Assembly: GCA_028277345.1 (NCBI GenBank)
Contig: JANQGM010000026.1
Location: 124,001-188,000 of the forward strand
DNA: 64,000 nt
Direction: 5' to 3'
From: Candidatus Bipolaricaulota bacterium
GTDB taxonomy: Bacteria > Bipolaricaulota > Bipolaricaulia > UBA7950 > UBA9294
Shown here: positions 53,363-61,094 of the stretch, piece after piece
Layout: each line of letters begins with the position of its first letter
Position numbering within the stretch: position 1 is the first letter of the stretch
Made by a program: the position numbers and the translations under genes
Notes under the pieces: generated by a model
Database searches by the model: none
What the model saw: the letters and a program-made list of their open reading frames with translations, nothing else
What the model was told of the DNA's origin: nothing

Positions 53363-54856
53363 CTACAGATCGACGAGAAGCTCGGTCAGAAACTTGACGG
53401 AACGCAGATTCATCCCCTCAGGCAACGTCACCGAATCGTCATAAACGAATCGCATGAACCCGCTCGCTGCCGGATCGAGGAAGATGCCGTCCTGTTTAAA
53501 GGCGATGATGAACCGATCATCGCGGGCGATCAGATCCGAGGTCACGGTTTGCGAGTAGCCGTCTTCGGCAACCAGCGTGATCTCATAAGCCCCACCTGCA
53601 AGCGCATCATTGAAGTCCTCGTCGTTGTAATGGATGCCCAATTCCGGCGCCGGGAACACATCGTCATCCACATAGGCGACCAATCGCCAAAGCGGGATTC
53701 CCGTGTACTGACTCGTTACGCCCTTGCTTGTCACCGAGACCGTGTTACTGTGGCACGGACATCCAATGCCTTCCTCAAGCTCGGACCGCGCGAACATCCG
53801 CTCCACGGCGCCCGTGACGGTCAAACTGTAGTTGACATAGGAGCCCAGAACTTCGATCAACGTCACCATCTTGGCGGAAAGCGCGCTGGAGAAATGCGGC
53901 GTGTCGTCCCCGACCTGGACAATGCGGAAGTAGCCGGGATCGAAGGGCATGTACTCGCCGTTTTCTTTGTACGCCAAGATCCATGTTCCCTCGGACGTAT
54001 CCTGGAATTGTGATGCTGGGTAGTTCATCGAATATCCGTCCGCCGCCGTAACGCGAACGGTCGCCTCAGCGGACACATTGCCGATCAACGTTGTCATGGG
54101 AATGCCGACATAGGTTGCCGTGTACTCGGCATTGGTCGAGGTCGTAAACGTCCCCGCTCCTTCGAGGGTTTCAAAGGCTTCCACGTCTTCGAGGGTGTAG
54201 GACGACGCCGCGTCTCCGCGGATGACGGACAGGATTTTTTCATCCGGAAAGCTGGTTTGTCCGAGCGGAACGGTTTCCGGCTGAAGCGGAAGGGATCTCC
54301 CATCGTAATCGGGGATCAAGTAGGTAACGCCCTTCACCATCATCCCAGTCGTTGACGGCACCTCGCCGAAGTAGTGGGCCAGATCGGCGCCCAGGGCGTT
54401 CAGCATATCGTCATTGCTAAAACGTTCATCCTCAGGAAGGAAAACCAGCATCGGTCCGTCTTCCCAATCCTCGCCCGATTCTCCGTTCCGCTCGATGGCG
54501 AGAATGGGAACCCCCGCGTCCGACGTGCCGGACAAAGCCCGTTCGGTGAGGCGCTTGGCCCAGCCGTCGATGGCGACGATGCCCATGGTCTCGTAGGACG
54601 CGAGATCGCCGGCCGCTTCGAGAATGGCCGCGACAGAGACGCCCCGATAGTGATGCGCCGTCTTCCAGTTTTGGGTTCCATCGTCGGCAATGGGACCCTC
54701 GTAGGCAACCGTCCCTTCGATCAGAGGAAAGCCGCCCAAGGCCAACTCGACAAACCCAACGGGGGTTTCAACATAGACCGAAAGGTCCTCCACCGCCCAG
54801 GCCAGTGCCGTCAGAGACAAGATCATCAGGAATCCTATTCCCAACCGTCGCGTCAT
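53363..54856 (-). CDS. Secreted protein with three sulfite-oxidase-fold-like domains
   Basis: A 497-residue protein: signal peptide (MTRRLGIGFLMILSLTALAWA) then three consecutive domains of the Oxidored_molyb-like pattern. These are YRGVSVAAILEAAG with VAIDGW (about 70-125), YVGIPMTTLIGNV with VRVTAADGYS (about 245-300), and YTGIPLWRLVAYV with ITLVAEDGYS (about 395-465). The third is preceded by VTGAVERMFARSEL, a classic start of this fold, and by a CPC pair. No Moco-ligating Cys is at the usual place. ATG at 54856 follows AAAGGG; a GTG at 54862 touches it. A soluble receptor for the ECF transporter is a reasonable inference. Confidence 0.78.
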   Translation of the reverse strand: MTRRLGIGFLMILSLTALAWAVEDLSVYVETPVGFVELALGGFPLIEGTVAYEGPIADDGTQNWKTAHHYRGVSVAAILEAAGDLASYETMGIVAIDGWAKRLTERALSGTSDAGVPILAIERNGESGEDWEDGPMLVFLPEDERFSNDDMLNALGADLAHYFGEVPSTTGMMVKGVTYLIPDYDGRSLPLQPETVPLGQTSFPDEKILSVIRGDAASSYTLEDVEAFETLEGAGTFTTSTNAEYTATYVGIPMTTLIGNVSAEATVRVTAADGYSMNYPASQFQDTSEGTWILAYKENGEYMPFDPGYFRIVQVGDDTPHFSSALSAKMVTLIEVLGSYVNYSLTVTGAVERMFARSELEEGIGCPCHSNTVSVTSKGVTSQYTGIPLWRLVAYVDDDVFPAPELGIHYNDEDFNDALAGGAYEITLVAEDGYSQTVTSDLIARDDRFIIAFKQDGIFLDPAASGFMRFVYDDSVTLPEGMNLRSVKFLTELLVDL

Positions 54857-54866
54857 GTTCACCCTT

Positions 54867-55559
54867 TCACCCCGTTACCGGCTCCGTACGAATCGCGGCG
54901 GGGGGTATCGAAACATAGATTTGCTCGCCAGTCCTCAGCTCAATCGAGCCCTTCTCCACACACATCATCAAGCCGTTGAGTTCGATGCCCCCGACGCCGA
55001 TGACAGGATTCATGAGGGGGCCAACCTCGCGCAGCTTGTTGATTCGAGCACGGAATACGTTGCTTCGTGAGACCAAAACACGCTCAGGCGATTCGCGAAA
55101 CAGCTGGATCGCCTGAGGGGGGATGAAAACCCTGAGTCTGTCCGCGTCTGAAAACGAGAGAAGGATCCACGTTTCCGTTCCCAGTTCAACTCGGCAGAGC
55201 GCTCCCTCTCGGGAAAGAACGGACACCAAAAAGCCGTTCTTCTCACTGGAGGGATGCTCCAACGGACGATAGTCGGCCAGGCCCTTGATGCGCTTGGCTT
55301 GTTGCATTCGCTCCGCCCACAGCAACTGTTCCACGGCTTCCCGCGGTGTTCCCGCGGAGACGAGGAGCTCGACGAGGTCGAGAGAAAGAAGCTCGGCAAG
55401 GCGGCGCATGTGGGGAAGTCCGGGAGCCGGCCGCGTCCCGTGCTCCATGCGAGAAAGCCGTGAGAACTCAATACCCGTTTGAGCCGAGAGTTCTCGAAGA
55501 CTCATTCCTTTTGCGGATCGCGCTTTCTGCAGGAGTTCCCCGAACCGTGCTTTGGCCAT
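54867..55559 (-). CDS. XRE-type regulator with C-terminal TOBE (molybdate-type) region
   Basis: A 230-residue protein. N-terminal Xre/Cro helix-turn-helix at about 8-70 (LQKARSAKGMSLRELSAQTGIEFSRLSRMEHG). A middle helical segment follows, then a beta region at about 105-230 like the tail of ModC and the Mop/TOBE fold: RVELGTETWILL, LRVFIPPQAIQLFRESPERV, then SRSNVFRARINKLREVGPL, IGVGGIELNGLM and GEQIYVSIPPAAIR. TOBE domains bind molybdate, tungstate or sulfate. It is the first gene of the ECF operon, ten bases before the secreted receptor, with a promoter whose -35 box lies inside an inverted repeat. Autoregulation in response to an oxyanion is inferred. Confidence 0.88.
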   Translation of the reverse strand: MAKARFGELLQKARSAKGMSLRELSAQTGIEFSRLSRMEHGTRPAPGLPHMRRLAELLSLDLVELLVSAGTPREAVEQLLWAERMQQAKRIKGLADYRPLEHPSSEKNGFLVSVLSREGALCRVELGTETWILLSFSDADRLRVFIPPQAIQLFRESPERVLVSRSNVFRARINKLREVGPLMNPVIGVGGIELNGLMMCVEKGSIELRTGEQIYVSIPPAAIRTEPVTG

Positions 55560-55565
55560 AGGCGA

Positions 55566-55594
55566 AGTCTAGGACGCGTGTTGTCATTTGTCAA
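55566..55594 (-). promoter_or_regulatory. Consensus promoter of the XRE-TOBE/ECF operon (leaderless)
   Basis: On the minus strand TTGACA (55594-55589), a 17-base spacer and TAGACT (55571-55566). The +1 base predicted from this -10 box is 55559, the A of the regulator's ATG, so the mRNA would have no leader. The -35 box lies within the inverted repeat at 55581-55603. Confidence 0.75.
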
Positions 55595-55603
55595 CAAAGA
55601 CAA
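55581..55603. promoter_or_regulatory. Inverted-repeat operator between XRE-TOBE regulator and MATE gene
   Basis: Arms TTGTC-A-TTTGT and ACAAA-GACAA face each other around a CA centre, with one bulged base. The site overlaps the -35 box of the regulator promoter and lies about 40 bases upstream of the MATE -10 box, fitting an XRE-family operator that represses the ECF operon and might also act on the MATE gene. Confidence 0.6.
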
Positions 55604-55642
55604 TGATCGCGAGCCCACATGCGCACATTCGGGCTCTCTCGG

Positions 55643-55648
55643 TATAAT
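55643..55648 (+). promoter_or_regulatory. Perfect TATAAT -10 box placing the MATE start at the ATG
   Basis: TATAAT at 55643-55648 predicts transcription from about 55655, two bases before the ATG at 55657. No ribosome binding site lies between, so translation would be leaderless. No good -35 box is found at 17 or 18 bases upstream, which suggests an activated or low-level promoter. Confidence 0.6.
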
Positions 55649-55656
55649 GCACCCCT

Positions 55657-57051
55657 ATGAAGCGACAGCTCTTCCGACGTCCAGACGATCTAACCACCGG
55701 TCCGATCACTCGCTCGCTGCTTCAGCTAGCTTGGCCGGTGATGCTCTCCAACCTGTTTCAGACGCTCTACAATTTCGCGGATCGCCTGTGGCTCGGACGC
55801 TGGGGCGCTGTCGGGATTGCCGCCGTTCAGGTATCGTTCCCCTTGGTCTTTTTGACCATCTCTGTCGCCAGTGGATTCACGGTGGCGGGGATGGCTCTGA
55901 TCGCCCAATTCACGGGAGCCAATCGCGAGGAAGATGCGAACCTGGCCGCAGGGCAGGTGTTCGTGTTCAGCGCGCTCCTCGCCGCCACGCTCGCCGTCGT
56001 CGGCTTCTTCACCGCCGGCCCCATCATGTCGCTTATGGGCGCCGCCAAGGATCTCACAGCCGCCGCGTCCGAGTATCTGAGGATCATCTTTATGGGCGCT
56101 CCCTTGATCTTCTCGACCTTCTTGTTCGCCGCCCTTCTCAATGGAAGCGGAGATACCGTGACGCCGATGATTCTGATGGCCGTCTCTGTCGGCGCCAATA
56201 TCCTGCTCGATCCGTTCTTCATCTTCGGATGGGGACCCTTCCCCGAATGGGGCGTCGCCGGAGCTGCCGTGGCCACAGTCCTATCACGCGGATTGGTCGC
56301 TCTCGTCGGCTTTTATCTGCTGTTTTCCGGGAAGCTGGGAATCCACATCCGCTTCTCCCATCTGCGTCCGCGCTGGCCCATGCTTCGTCAGATCGCCTCC
56401 ATCGGCACCATGTCGTCGATCGGACAAACGGGAACGGCTCTGGGCTTCACGATTCTCAACGGCGCGTTGGCCCGGCTAGGAACCGCCGTGATCAACGCAT
56501 TCGGAATCGGCACCGCCTTTATCTCGATCGTACTCATGCCGGCCATGGGCCTCGGCCAAGCCACCGCAACAATGGTAGGGCAGAATCTCGGAGCCGAGAA
56601 ACCCGATCGCGCCCGCCGCGTCGCGTGGGACGGCGTTCTCATCTCATCCATCATCTTGGTCGCCGCCGCTGCCCTCGTGATTCCGTTTCGCTCGCACCTC
56701 ATTCGCTTCTTCATGACCGATCCCGAAGTCGTTGCCATTGGAATCCGAATGCTTCTGTTGGTGGGATTCGCGTTCCCATTCATGGGCATCATTCAAGTCA
56801 TGATCGGCGTCTATCAAGGCTCAGGCCATACGGCCTATTCCATGTTCTTCGGTCTTTTCCGGCTGTGGGGATTGCGCATCCCGTTGATCTATCTGCTTGC
56901 GTATGTGCTTGCGTGGGGATCCGACGGCGTCTGGTGGGCCATGTTCTGGTCGAATCTCGGCGCCGCCCTCGTCTCGCTGGGCTGTTTCCTGACCGGGAAC
57001 TGGGCAAAGCAAGTTATCAAAACAATTCCTGACGAAATGAGCGCCGCCTAG
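55657..57051 (+). CDS. MATE-family multidrug/Na+ efflux transporter
   Basis: A 464-residue membrane protein, standard MATE length, with about 12 hydrophobic helices in two related halves. Typical segments are LLQLAWPVMLSNLFQTLYNFADRLWLG near the start, FTVAGMALIAQFTGANREEDA (about 70-90), ATATMVGQNLGAEKPDRARRVAWDG (the repeat of that motif in the second half, about 305-330), and MGIIQVMIGVYQGSGHT. MATE proteins export drugs or metabolites using Na+ or H+ gradients. The transcript is predicted to be leaderless. It is divergent from the XRE-TOBE regulator and shares its operator region; the substrate is unknown. Confidence 0.93.
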   Translation: MKRQLFRRPDDLTTGPITRSLLQLAWPVMLSNLFQTLYNFADRLWLGRWGAVGIAAVQVSFPLVFLTISVASGFTVAGMALIAQFTGANREEDANLAAGQVFVFSALLAATLAVVGFFTAGPIMSLMGAAKDLTAAASEYLRIIFMGAPLIFSTFLFAALLNGSGDTVTPMILMAVSVGANILLDPFFIFGWGPFPEWGVAGAAVATVLSRGLVALVGFYLLFSGKLGIHIRFSHLRPRWPMLRQIASIGTMSSIGQTGTALGFTILNGALARLGTAVINAFGIGTAFISIVLMPAMGLGQATATMVGQNLGAEKPDRARRVAWDGVLISSIILVAAAALVIPFRSHLIRFFMTDPEVVAIGIRMLLLVGFAFPFMGIIQVMIGVYQGSGHTAYSMFFGLFRLWGLRIPLIYLLAYVLAWGSDGVWWAMFWSNLGAALVSLGCFLTGNWAKQVIKTIPDEMSAA

Positions 57052-57077
57052 GCAGAATCCTTGCACCGCTTCTGCCT
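57050..57077 (+). terminator. Hairpin after the MATE gene
   Basis: A perfect 8-bp stem, AGGCAGAA / TTCTGCCT, with a 12-base loop, beginning in the MATE stop codon. No T tract follows (ACCCCCTAATC), so it is at best a weak terminator or a 3'-end stabiliser. Confidence 0.35.
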
Positions 57078-57122
57078 ACCCCCTAATCTCTCCCAAAACC
57101 TGTCGTACCGAAGGGAGGGAAT

Positions 57123-58418
57123 ATGCCGACCATCACCGTATCAGAAGCTCATCGCCACATCGGTCAACGCGTCACCTTGAAGGGGTGGCTCTACAATCGA
57201 CGATCGAGCGGAAAGATCCTTTTCTTACAGATTCGCGACGGATCTGGAGTGATCCAGGCCGTTTTGGGAGCGTCGGACAATCCCGATCTCTTCGCCAAGG
57301 CGGATCAGTTCTCAAGGGAAACGTCCCTTGTCGTCCATGGCGTGGTCAAGGAGGACGCGCGCGCGTCAATCGGCTGCGAGTTGCTTCTTGAAGACGCCGA
57401 TGTCATTCATCAACCGTCCGTTGACTTCCCTATCGAGCTGAAGGAGCAAACGCCCGGCTTCCTCATGGACCATCGGCATCTTTGGATGCGGACGGGCCGG
57501 CAGGTTCCCGTTCTGCGCGTTCGCGACGCGGCATTCTATGCCTTCCGTCAGTTCTTCCATGAACGTGGGTTCGTCGCCACTGAAGCCCCGATCTTGACGG
57601 GAACGTCCGTTGAGGGAACAACAACGTTGTTCGAGCTCGACTACTTCGGAGACTCCGCCTATCTGTCCCAGTCCGGGCAGCTTTATTTGGAGGCCACGGC
57701 GATGGCTCTCGGCCGCGTCTATTGGATCGGACCGGCCTTTCGCGCCGAGAAGTCCAAGACGCGCAAGCATGTCACGGAATTCTGGATTGCCGAAGCCGAG
57801 ATGGCGTTCTACGACCATGCGATGAACCTCGATCTGCAAGAGGATCTCGTCCGCTATATCGTCACGCACGTCATCGAGGAGAGGGGACCCGAACTCAAGG
57901 AATTGGGACAAGATGTCGAGCAACTCCAGCGCGAAGTTGCCGAACCCTTCGCACGACTGGACTATGGCGACGCCGTCACCCTACTTCAGGAGTTGGGACA
58001 TGACGTGAGCTTCGGTGACGACTTCGGCGCTCCGCAAGAAGCGTCTCTCGGCGATCACTTCGGGAAACCCGTTTTCATCGAGCGCTTCCCCGTCGAGATG
58101 AAGCCCTTCTACATGAAACGCGATCCCGCAGATCCGACGCGCGTGATGGCCGCCGATCTCATCGCTCCGGAAGGGTACGGCGAAATCATCGGCGGAAGCC
58201 AGCGCGTGGATACGGAAGAAGAACTCGTCTCCCAACTCACAGAAGCCGGACTCCCAACCGAACCGTACCAGTGGTACATCGATCTGAGGCGATTTGGCTC
58301 CGTTCCACATTCGGGTTTCGGGATGGGATTGGCGCGTGTGATCGCCTGGATCACAGGGGTCTCGCATATTCGGGAAGTCATTCCCTTCCCTCGCCAGATC
58401 AATCGGCTCTATCCCTAG
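57123..58418 (+). CDS. asnS: Asparaginyl-tRNA synthetase (short Thermus/archaeal-like form)
   Basis: A 431-residue class IIb synthetase: N-terminal OB-fold anticodon domain (about 1-105; VTLKGWLYNRRSSGKILFLQIRDGSG), then the catalytic domain. LSQSGQLYLEATAMAL and FRAEKSKTRKHVTEFW form motif 2 and its loop, and GFGMGLARVIAWITG is motif 3 with the class II Arg. GTSVEGTTTLFEL and APEGYGEIIGGSQR complete the active site. Overall sequence and length resemble Thermus AsnRS more than the longer bacterial type. An aspartyl enzyme is less likely, because EGYGEIIGGSQR and the short insertion-free catalytic domain fit AsnRS. GGGAGGG precedes the ATG. Confidence 0.92.
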   Translation: MPTITVSEAHRHIGQRVTLKGWLYNRRSSGKILFLQIRDGSGVIQAVLGASDNPDLFAKADQFSRETSLVVHGVVKEDARASIGCELLLEDADVIHQPSVDFPIELKEQTPGFLMDHRHLWMRTGRQVPVLRVRDAAFYAFRQFFHERGFVATEAPILTGTSVEGTTTLFELDYFGDSAYLSQSGQLYLEATAMALGRVYWIGPAFRAEKSKTRKHVTEFWIAEAEMAFYDHAMNLDLQEDLVRYIVTHVIEERGPELKELGQDVEQLQREVAEPFARLDYGDAVTLLQELGHDVSFGDDFGAPQEASLGDHFGKPVFIERFPVEMKPFYMKRDPADPTRVMAADLIAPEGYGEIIGGSQRVDTEEELVSQLTEAGLPTEPYQWYIDLRRFGSVPHSGFGMGLARVIAWITGVSHIREVIPFPRQINRLYP

Positions 58419-60547
58419 CGAATGATGAGGCCCGTACCTTGTGGTGCGGGCTTTTCAATTCTGAATAGAATATCCACCGCAAAAGTCCCTTCAGGCGTTG
58501 CAATGACGGGATTCAGGTCCAGTTCGGCAATACTCTCGCAATCCACAGCAAGCTGGGATAGGCCGGTAATGATGTCGATCAGCGGTTCAAGATCCACCGC
58601 CGGCTGCCCGCGAAAGGCCTGCAAGAGCGGGAAGGCGCGAATGGATCGAATCATGGTTTCGGCCTCAGCGCGAGAAATCGGCGCCACGCCGAACGCAACA
58701 TCGCGAAGCGCTTCCACCAGGGTTCCGCCAATCCCGAACATGATGGCGGGGCCGAACGACGGGTCGCGATCCAGCCCGATAATCAGCTCGCGCCCCTCCA
58801 GCATCTGCTGCGCCAAGATACGTGCATCGGGCATCTGGAGCGAATCGAGAGTCTCGCGAAGCCGGAGATAGGCATGAATCAGATCGGCATGGGTTTCAAT
58901 GTCCGTGATGACGGCATTGAACTCAAAACGATGGAGGAGTTGAGGCGAATCGATTTTCAAGACAATCGGCCCGTCGACCCCTTCGAAGAAACGGACGCCC
59001 TCTTCCAGCGACTCCAGATAGGTAAAGGGGCACACGGTCAATCCGTACGCGGAGAGAATATCAGCGCCTTCACTGAAGAAGAGCCCCGATCGCCCTTCGC
59101 CATCGGCCTGTTCTAGAATGCGCCGAGCAGCGTTCGCATCGTGCGTGTCCGAGGGGCTTTCTTCGTGTCGACGCGCTCCAAGGGCCTTGACCCGGCAAAG
59201 CACGTCGATCCCGCTCACTGCGGTTTCAGGCATGACATAGCTTGGGATCCACTGCTCCTGGAGCCGCTCAACCAGCGGAAGCACCATAGCATCCCGGCTC
59301 AACGTGCAAACCAACACTGGCTTGTCCGGCATCTTCTCCAACACACGCAGGATGCCGTCCGCCACGTTCTCAACCGGTTCGTGATAGACCATGGGAGGCC
59401 GGAAGATGACGATGGCCGCATCGACGGCGGGGAGCACGATTTTCAGGGCGCTTTCGTAGTCACTGCTCCCGGCTGTCGCGATCATATCCACGGGGTTTCC
59501 GTATCCTGCTTCAGGCGGAAGGAATTCGCGCAGCTTCGATTGAATGTCCTGCGGAAGCGCCGGCACGTCGATGCCAAGCCGCTCGCAGGCATCGGCGGCG
59601 ATAATCCCGGCGCCCCCCGCGTTGGTCAGAATAGCGACCCGGTTACCAGCAGGAACGATGCCCTTCTGCAAGACGCGAAGCGCGCTCAGCGCTTCATCGA
59701 TCGTGGTGACACGAAGCGCGCCACACTGGCGTAGAAACGCATCGACAATGGCGTCTGGACTGGCCAGCGAGCCCGTATGCGACGCCACGGCCGCTGCTCC
59801 TGCTTCCGTTCGCCCCGCTTTAAGAACGACAACGGGCTTGTCGCGGTTGATCGAATCGAGGATCCGCCGAAACTCCGCCGGATCGGCAAACGACTCAAGG
59901 TAGAGGAAGATGGCGCGGCACGCCGGATCTTTAGCCAGTTGGCGCAGGAAGTCATTCTCCGTCAATCCGGCTCGGTTGCCGAGATTGATGAACGTCGAGA
60001 CGCCAAGTCCCGCTTCCTCAAAACTCTCGAGCAACGTTTCACCCAAGGACCCGCTTTGTGAGATAAATCCAATCCCGCCCCCCGGCAAGAACCAGCGGGA
60101 GAACGACGCATTCAGTTTCACACGTTCGGATCGATGGATAATGCCCATGCAATTGGGGCCCACAACATTGAGATCGTACGTCTCGATAAGCTCTCGGAGA
60201 GCCCCTTCCAATTGCTCGCCTTCCTCACCCGCTTCTTTGAAGCCCGCCGTGATGATGACAAGGTGGCGGATGCCCCGCTTGCCGCAATCCTCCACAGCGC
60301 GAAGAACCAAGCTGCGATTGATAGCGAGGATCGCGAGATCCGTCGACTCGGGAAGTTCCGCGATGGTGGCATAGCACGTGAATCCAAGCACGTTCTCATA
60401 CTTCGGATTCACAGCGAAAATGTCTCCGGAGAAACCGCATGCATCCAGGTTTCGTAAGATGGTTCCAGCCACAGACCCTTCTCGCGGGCTTGCCCCCACG
60501 ACGGCGACCGCCTTGGGACTAAGGAGCTTTGCTAGTTCGTTTTGCAT
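58415..60547 (-). CDS. ADP-forming acetyl/acyl-CoA synthetase (fused alpha-beta)
   Basis: A 710-residue single-chain enzyme that turns acyl-CoA, ADP and phosphate into acid, CoA and ATP, or the reverse. The alpha part has the CoA-binding Rossmann domain (VAVVGASPREGSVAGTILRNL), GPNCMGI and a ligase domain carrying the phosphorylated His257 (VASHTGSLASPD). The beta part is the ATP-grasp domain from about 470: VLKIDSPQLLHRFEFNAVITDI, ILAQQMLEGRELIIGLDRDPSFGPAIMFGIGGTLVE. A substrate preference cannot be read off. It is the last gene after HD-GYP and DUF5317 and overlaps DUF5317 by 29 bases. Confidence 0.93.
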   Translation of the reverse strand: MQNELAKLLSPKAVAVVGASPREGSVAGTILRNLDACGFSGDIFAVNPKYENVLGFTCYATIAELPESTDLAILAINRSLVLRAVEDCGKRGIRHLVIITAGFKEAGEEGEQLEGALRELIETYDLNVVGPNCMGIIHRSERVKLNASFSRWFLPGGGIGFISQSGSLGETLLESFEEAGLGVSTFINLGNRAGLTENDFLRQLAKDPACRAIFLYLESFADPAEFRRILDSINRDKPVVVLKAGRTEAGAAAVASHTGSLASPDAIVDAFLRQCGALRVTTIDEALSALRVLQKGIVPAGNRVAILTNAGGAGIIAADACERLGIDVPALPQDIQSKLREFLPPEAGYGNPVDMIATAGSSDYESALKIVLPAVDAAIVIFRPPMVYHEPVENVADGILRVLEKMPDKPVLVCTLSRDAMVLPLVERLQEQWIPSYVMPETAVSGIDVLCRVKALGARRHEESPSDTHDANAARRILEQADGEGRSGLFFSEGADILSAYGLTVCPFTYLESLEEGVRFFEGVDGPIVLKIDSPQLLHRFEFNAVITDIETHADLIHAYLRLRETLDSLQMPDARILAQQMLEGRELIIGLDRDPSFGPAIMFGIGGTLVEALRDVAFGVAPISRAEAETMIRSIRAFPLLQAFRGQPAVDLEPLIDIITGLSQLAVDCESIAELDLNPVIATPEGTFAVDILFRIEKPAPQGTGLIIR
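58430..58455 (+). terminator. asnS terminator embedded in the 3' end of the opposing gene
   Basis: Stem GCCCGTACC / GGTGCGGGC (9 bp including one G-U) around a TTGT tetraloop, followed by TTTTC. It serves asnS on the plus strand, while on the minus strand the same bases encode the C-terminus of the acyl-CoA synthetase. Confidence 0.8.
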
Positions 60548-61091
60548 CGATTCTCATGCCTTTCACGATCAACCAGATCAGCGCAAGCATAATCAGTAGA
60601 TCTCCGATACTAAAGGCCGTGGAGAACGGAATCCATGCCGGAAGGTAGAGAACGTCGCCAAGGACGTTCAAGTGCGTATCGGGTGTCATGGGAATCAAGT
60701 TCGCATACGTCCCTTCTTCCAGCAATCGGTTGGCAAGAAAGTCCAGACCCGCGCGCTGAAGCGCGGTGTTCGATGCCGGCATGAAGCCCCCGTTCAGACT
60801 CAGCACCGCGAAATTGCACAGCGCACCGGCTCCCAGAAGCACGACGGGAAGGGTTCGGATATTGACGATGAGCCATCCGACGAGCAGAACGTACGACACA
60901 ATATGAAGCGGCGCCTGGGCAACCATCAGAAGGGCCGTGCTTCGAAAGGACGGGAAGATCAGCAGCTGAATCACCAGAGCAATGAAAACGAGCGGCAGCC
61001 ACCGCAACTGAAGCTTGCCGAGCCCCGAGAGCCGACCTCCGAAGAGATAGCCCAGCAGAACGCCCACAGCAACCACAATCAGGAAGAACAT
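60519..61091 (-). CDS. DUF5317 membrane protein
   Basis: A 190-residue protein with five or six membrane helices (FFLIVVAVGVLLGYLFGGRL; LPLVFIALVIQLLIF; PLHIVSYVLLVGWLIVNI; VVLLGAGALCNFAVLSLNGGFMP). SLNGGFMPAS and the segment PDTHLNVLGDVLYLPAWIPFSTAFSIGDLLI are the hallmarks of DUF5317, found next to signalling and HD-domain genes in several phyla. Function unknown. The ATG follows GGAGG and lies 3 bases after the HD-GYP stop. Confidence 0.87.
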   Translation of the reverse strand: MFFLIVVAVGVLLGYLFGGRLSGLGKLQLRWLPLVFIALVIQLLIFPSFRSTALLMVAQAPLHIVSYVLLVGWLIVNIRTLPVVLLGAGALCNFAVLSLNGGFMPASNTALQRAGLDFLANRLLEEGTYANLIPMTPDTHLNVLGDVLYLPAWIPFSTAFSIGDLLIMLALIWLIVKGMRIDAKRTSKAP

Positions 61092-61094
61092 TAG

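Noticed and set aside
55479..57032. Long open frame of 517 codons on the plus strand overlapping the MATE gene
   Set aside because: It is a shadow frame of the MATE gene: Arg/Ser/His-rich composition, no domain, and the MATE frame has a clear family match.
57052..57122. T-box leader in front of asnS
   Set aside because: The gap is only 71 bases, has no T-box consensus or specifier-loop structure, and ends in a plain ribosome binding site.
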